Shown in pieces: positions 62,545 through 64,000 of a stretch of DNA of 64,000 nucleotides. This DNA is from Bacteroidales bacterium (GTDB lineage: Bacteria > Bacteroidota > Bacteroidia > Bacteroidales > UBA932). Positions within the stretch are counted from its first letter, which is position 1. Every line of letters begins with the position of its first letter. Under the pieces are notes generated by a model, which had not been told where the DNA came from, made no database searches, and saw only the letters and a list, made by a program, of their open reading frames with translations. The stretch is taken from assembly GCA_022648685.1 (NCBI GenBank), contig JALCMW010000002.1, positions 62,001 through 126,000 of the forward strand, written 5' to 3'. A program made the position numbers and the translations under genes.

Positions 62545-64000
62545 ATGAAAAATTTTTACTTGTTCATGATCACCCTTGCTTTTGTGCCATTGGCATTTAC
62601 GGCCTGTGATGATTCGGAAAATAAGACAGAAACGGAGGCAACCCTATCCCTTTCGACGGAAGGATATTCGGCTGTTTCGGAAGGCGGGGATTTTTCCGTC
62701 GGAATCACCAGTAATTCATATTGGGATATAAGCATAGCTGACTCGGTAGGCATAGCCGCAACCTGGATAACGCCGGAAGAGACGAGCGGATCTGGCAATA
62801 CAGAAGTGTCGTTCACCGTAAAAGCAAATACCGAATCGGTGAAAAGGACGGCATTCATCACTATTGCTACCGCTTCCGGAGAAGCTTCCGGGGTTGTCAA
62901 AGTCATGCAGGCAGCTGCAGACATCTCTAATCCGGTCAAACCGGAAGGATACTCATTCCCTATTTGCGAAATGTTGGAAACAGATGAAAGCCATAATCTT
63001 TCGAATGCAGTGATATCCGGAAACAAATGTACTTTCACAAAAGGTCTGGTAATAGAGCGAAGCGGTTCGGATGCAAGTCTTTCGTTCCTTTGTCCTGCAC
63101 ATACGTCGCCTAAAGCAAACGGCTGGTTCCAAAGAGCGGTCACAGCCGTGAACTGGGCGGCCGGAGACAGTTGGATACTGGCAATTCCCGTTAAGGAAGA
63201 CCTTTCAGGAGACCTCAGATTCTGCTTCGGAAGCAGAAAGGACAAAATGGCCACTTCCGGAGAATGGACATTCGAATGGAGCAAAGACAGCACCGACTGG
63301 AACGCTTTTTCAGGAACGATTACGGCAGCCGTTTCGGACGCCATGTGGAAACATATAGATTTCAACATTCCGGATGCGGACAAAATACAGGCAGGCAACA
63401 AATTATATATAAAATTCACAAAAACCGCAGAGCAGGCTACCGTGGCATATTTCTCCCATGGAATCTGCATTACGAAAAGTTCCGCCGATAAATCATCGGT
63501 ACCGGCAATGGACAATTCCGATATCGTATACTCAAACGGATTTGATGACCTTGTAGCGGCAAATGCCCAGTATATTGAAGTTCCTATGGGATTCATGCGT
63601 TCCTGGACGACAGGTTACAGCACCAAGACCGGGAGCAATTACGTACCTGCGGACAAATACACCACAGCAGTTCAATGCTATGGCAGACCCGGATATCTCC
63701 AGGTAAGTTATGCCGATGAGTCAGTATTCTCCAGAGACAGGGCAGGAAGCTATACCGTGAATGTCGGGGACAGGCTTAAAGAGATGGGATATACCAAAGC
63801 CGACCTGGTACTGACCTTCAAGGCAGCCACCATAAAAAACGCATACGGGGAAAATTCACTTCAGGACCTGACGGTTTCGGCGGACGGAACAAGCGGAGCT
63901 GTTGTTACAGGCGGCGAAGTCGGAAACAGTCTGGAAGACGGGACATTCAAAACATTCACTGTAAAAATATCCGGTGCGACGCAATCAACCTCCATTACTT
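62545..64000 (+). CDS. BACON-domain outer-membrane lipoprotein, N-terminal part (runs off the window)
   Basis: The frame is open from the ATG at 62545 to the window end, 485 codons. The signal peptide ends in the lipobox AFTAC (Cys21), with an acidic DDSENK after it. Residues about 33-125 form a BACON-type beta-sandwich: SVGITSNSYWDISIADS, then AATWITPEE, FTVKANTESVKRTAFI and a closing KVMQAAA, matching the family's W-I-x-(8-12)-V-x-x-N-x-x-x-x-R-x-A-x-I pattern. The remainder is beta-rich sequence of unrecognised family, with an SNGFDDL-type start of a possible second module near residue 330. Such proteins next to susC/susD are typically surface glycan-binding proteins. It is divergent from susC and has operator-like site C in its leader. 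Confidence 0.82.
   Translation, partial: MKNFYLFMITLAFVPLAFTACDDSENKTETEATLSLSTEGYSAVSEGGDFSVGITSNSYWDISIADSVGIAATWITPEETSGSGNTEVSFTVKANTESVKRTAFITIATASGEASGVVKVMQAAADISNPVKPEGYSFPICEMLETDESHNLSNAVISGNKCTFTKGLVIERSGSDASLSFLCPAHTSPKANGWFQRAVTAVNWAAGDSWILAIPVKEDLSGDLRFCFGSRKDKMATSGEWTFEWSKDSTDWNAFSGTITAAVSDAMWKHIDFNIPDADKIQAGNKLYIKFTKTAEQATVAYFSHGICITKSSADKSSVPAMDNSDIVYSNGFDDLVAANAQYIEVPMGFMRSWTTGYSTKTGSNYVPADKYTTAVQCYGRPGYLQVSYADESVFSRDRAGSYTVNVGDRLKEMGYTKADLVLTFKAATIKNAYGENSLQDLTVSADGTSGAVVTGGEVGNSLEDGTFKTFTVKISGATQSTSIT

Noticed and set aside
62556..63596. A long open frame on the minus strand opposite the BACON lipoprotein
   Set aside because: The plus-strand frame has a signal peptide, lipobox, BACON pattern and promoter; the minus frame has no family features and no promoter.
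1..64000. CRISPR array, prophage, insertion sequence or rRNA
   Set aside because: No regularly spaced repeats, transposase or phage proteins, or rRNA-like sequence were seen on either strand.

Overview
The window is chromosomal DNA from a member of the Bacteroidota, most likely an uncultured or little-studied Bacteroidales of a gut-type habitat. The support is a SusC/SusD pair with a BACON-domain lipoprotein, a DUF2795-type acidic protein, many lipoproteins and outer-membrane barrels, the absence of obvious Shine-Dalgarno sequences, and repeated Bacteroidota promoters of the form TTTG-N19/20-TAnnTTTG (best cases: rpsA, uvrB, the tRNA-Lys pair and the phosphatase-family gene at 45162). No species can be named from the sequence alone. 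I saw no transposase, integrase, phage gene, CRISPR array or rRNA.

Layout. Bases 1-5278 (+): the end of a CBM9-like protein, a VanZ-like membrane protein, a large secreted amidase-fold protein carrying golvesin-like and FnIII domains, and an L-cysteine desulfidase-family enzyme. Bases 5316-17556: a dispersed surface-glycan region. It holds an acylneuraminate cytidylyltransferase-like enzyme, two tRNA-Lys genes, a GT-B glycosyltransferase, an LpxH-like phosphoesterase, ugd, manC, a GH43 hydrolase, then (+) a polysaccharide pyruvyl transferase, a Wzx-type flippase and an FrhB-like iron-sulfur protein, then (-) two GT2 glycosyltransferases. Bases 17608-26000: envelope genes. These are a PagL-like lipid A deacylase paired with a lipoprotein, the DUF2795 protein, folE, htpG, and a twice-repeated two-gene cassette of a small outer-membrane barrel plus a lipoprotein.

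Bases 26057-45000 are mostly housekeeping: an acyl-CoA ligase, a HAD phosphatase, purT, the agmatine-to-putrescine pair aguA-aguB, uvrB, a probable rpsA-rnz-glucosaminidase-mltG-rel operon, corA, and an N-acetylmuramate/aminosugar salvage operon (kinase-murQ-recR).

Bases 45100-64000 form a polysaccharide utilization locus (PUL) that runs off the right edge. It contains a secreted EEP-family phosphatase/nuclease-fold lipoprotein, a GntR-type regulator with a LacI-like sensor domain, a + strand operon (clan-A glycoside hydrolase, MFS importer, fucose/arabinose-isomerase-like enzyme, class I mannose-6-phosphate-isomerase-like enzyme, ROK kinase), a - strand operon (SusC, SusD, DUF6259-type hydrolase, aldose-epimerase-like protein) and a BACON lipoprotein. 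Four near-identical sequences built on ACCACACTACAC each lie just after a TAnnTTTG promoter element, in front of the four PUL transcription units. I read them as operators of the locus regulator. This regulon, with its unassigned sugar pathway, is the most novel item in the window. The duplicated barrel/lipoprotein cassette is the second.

Limits: all domain calls come from reading motifs by eye. No database search, alignment or structure prediction was run, and substrates are mostly not determinable.
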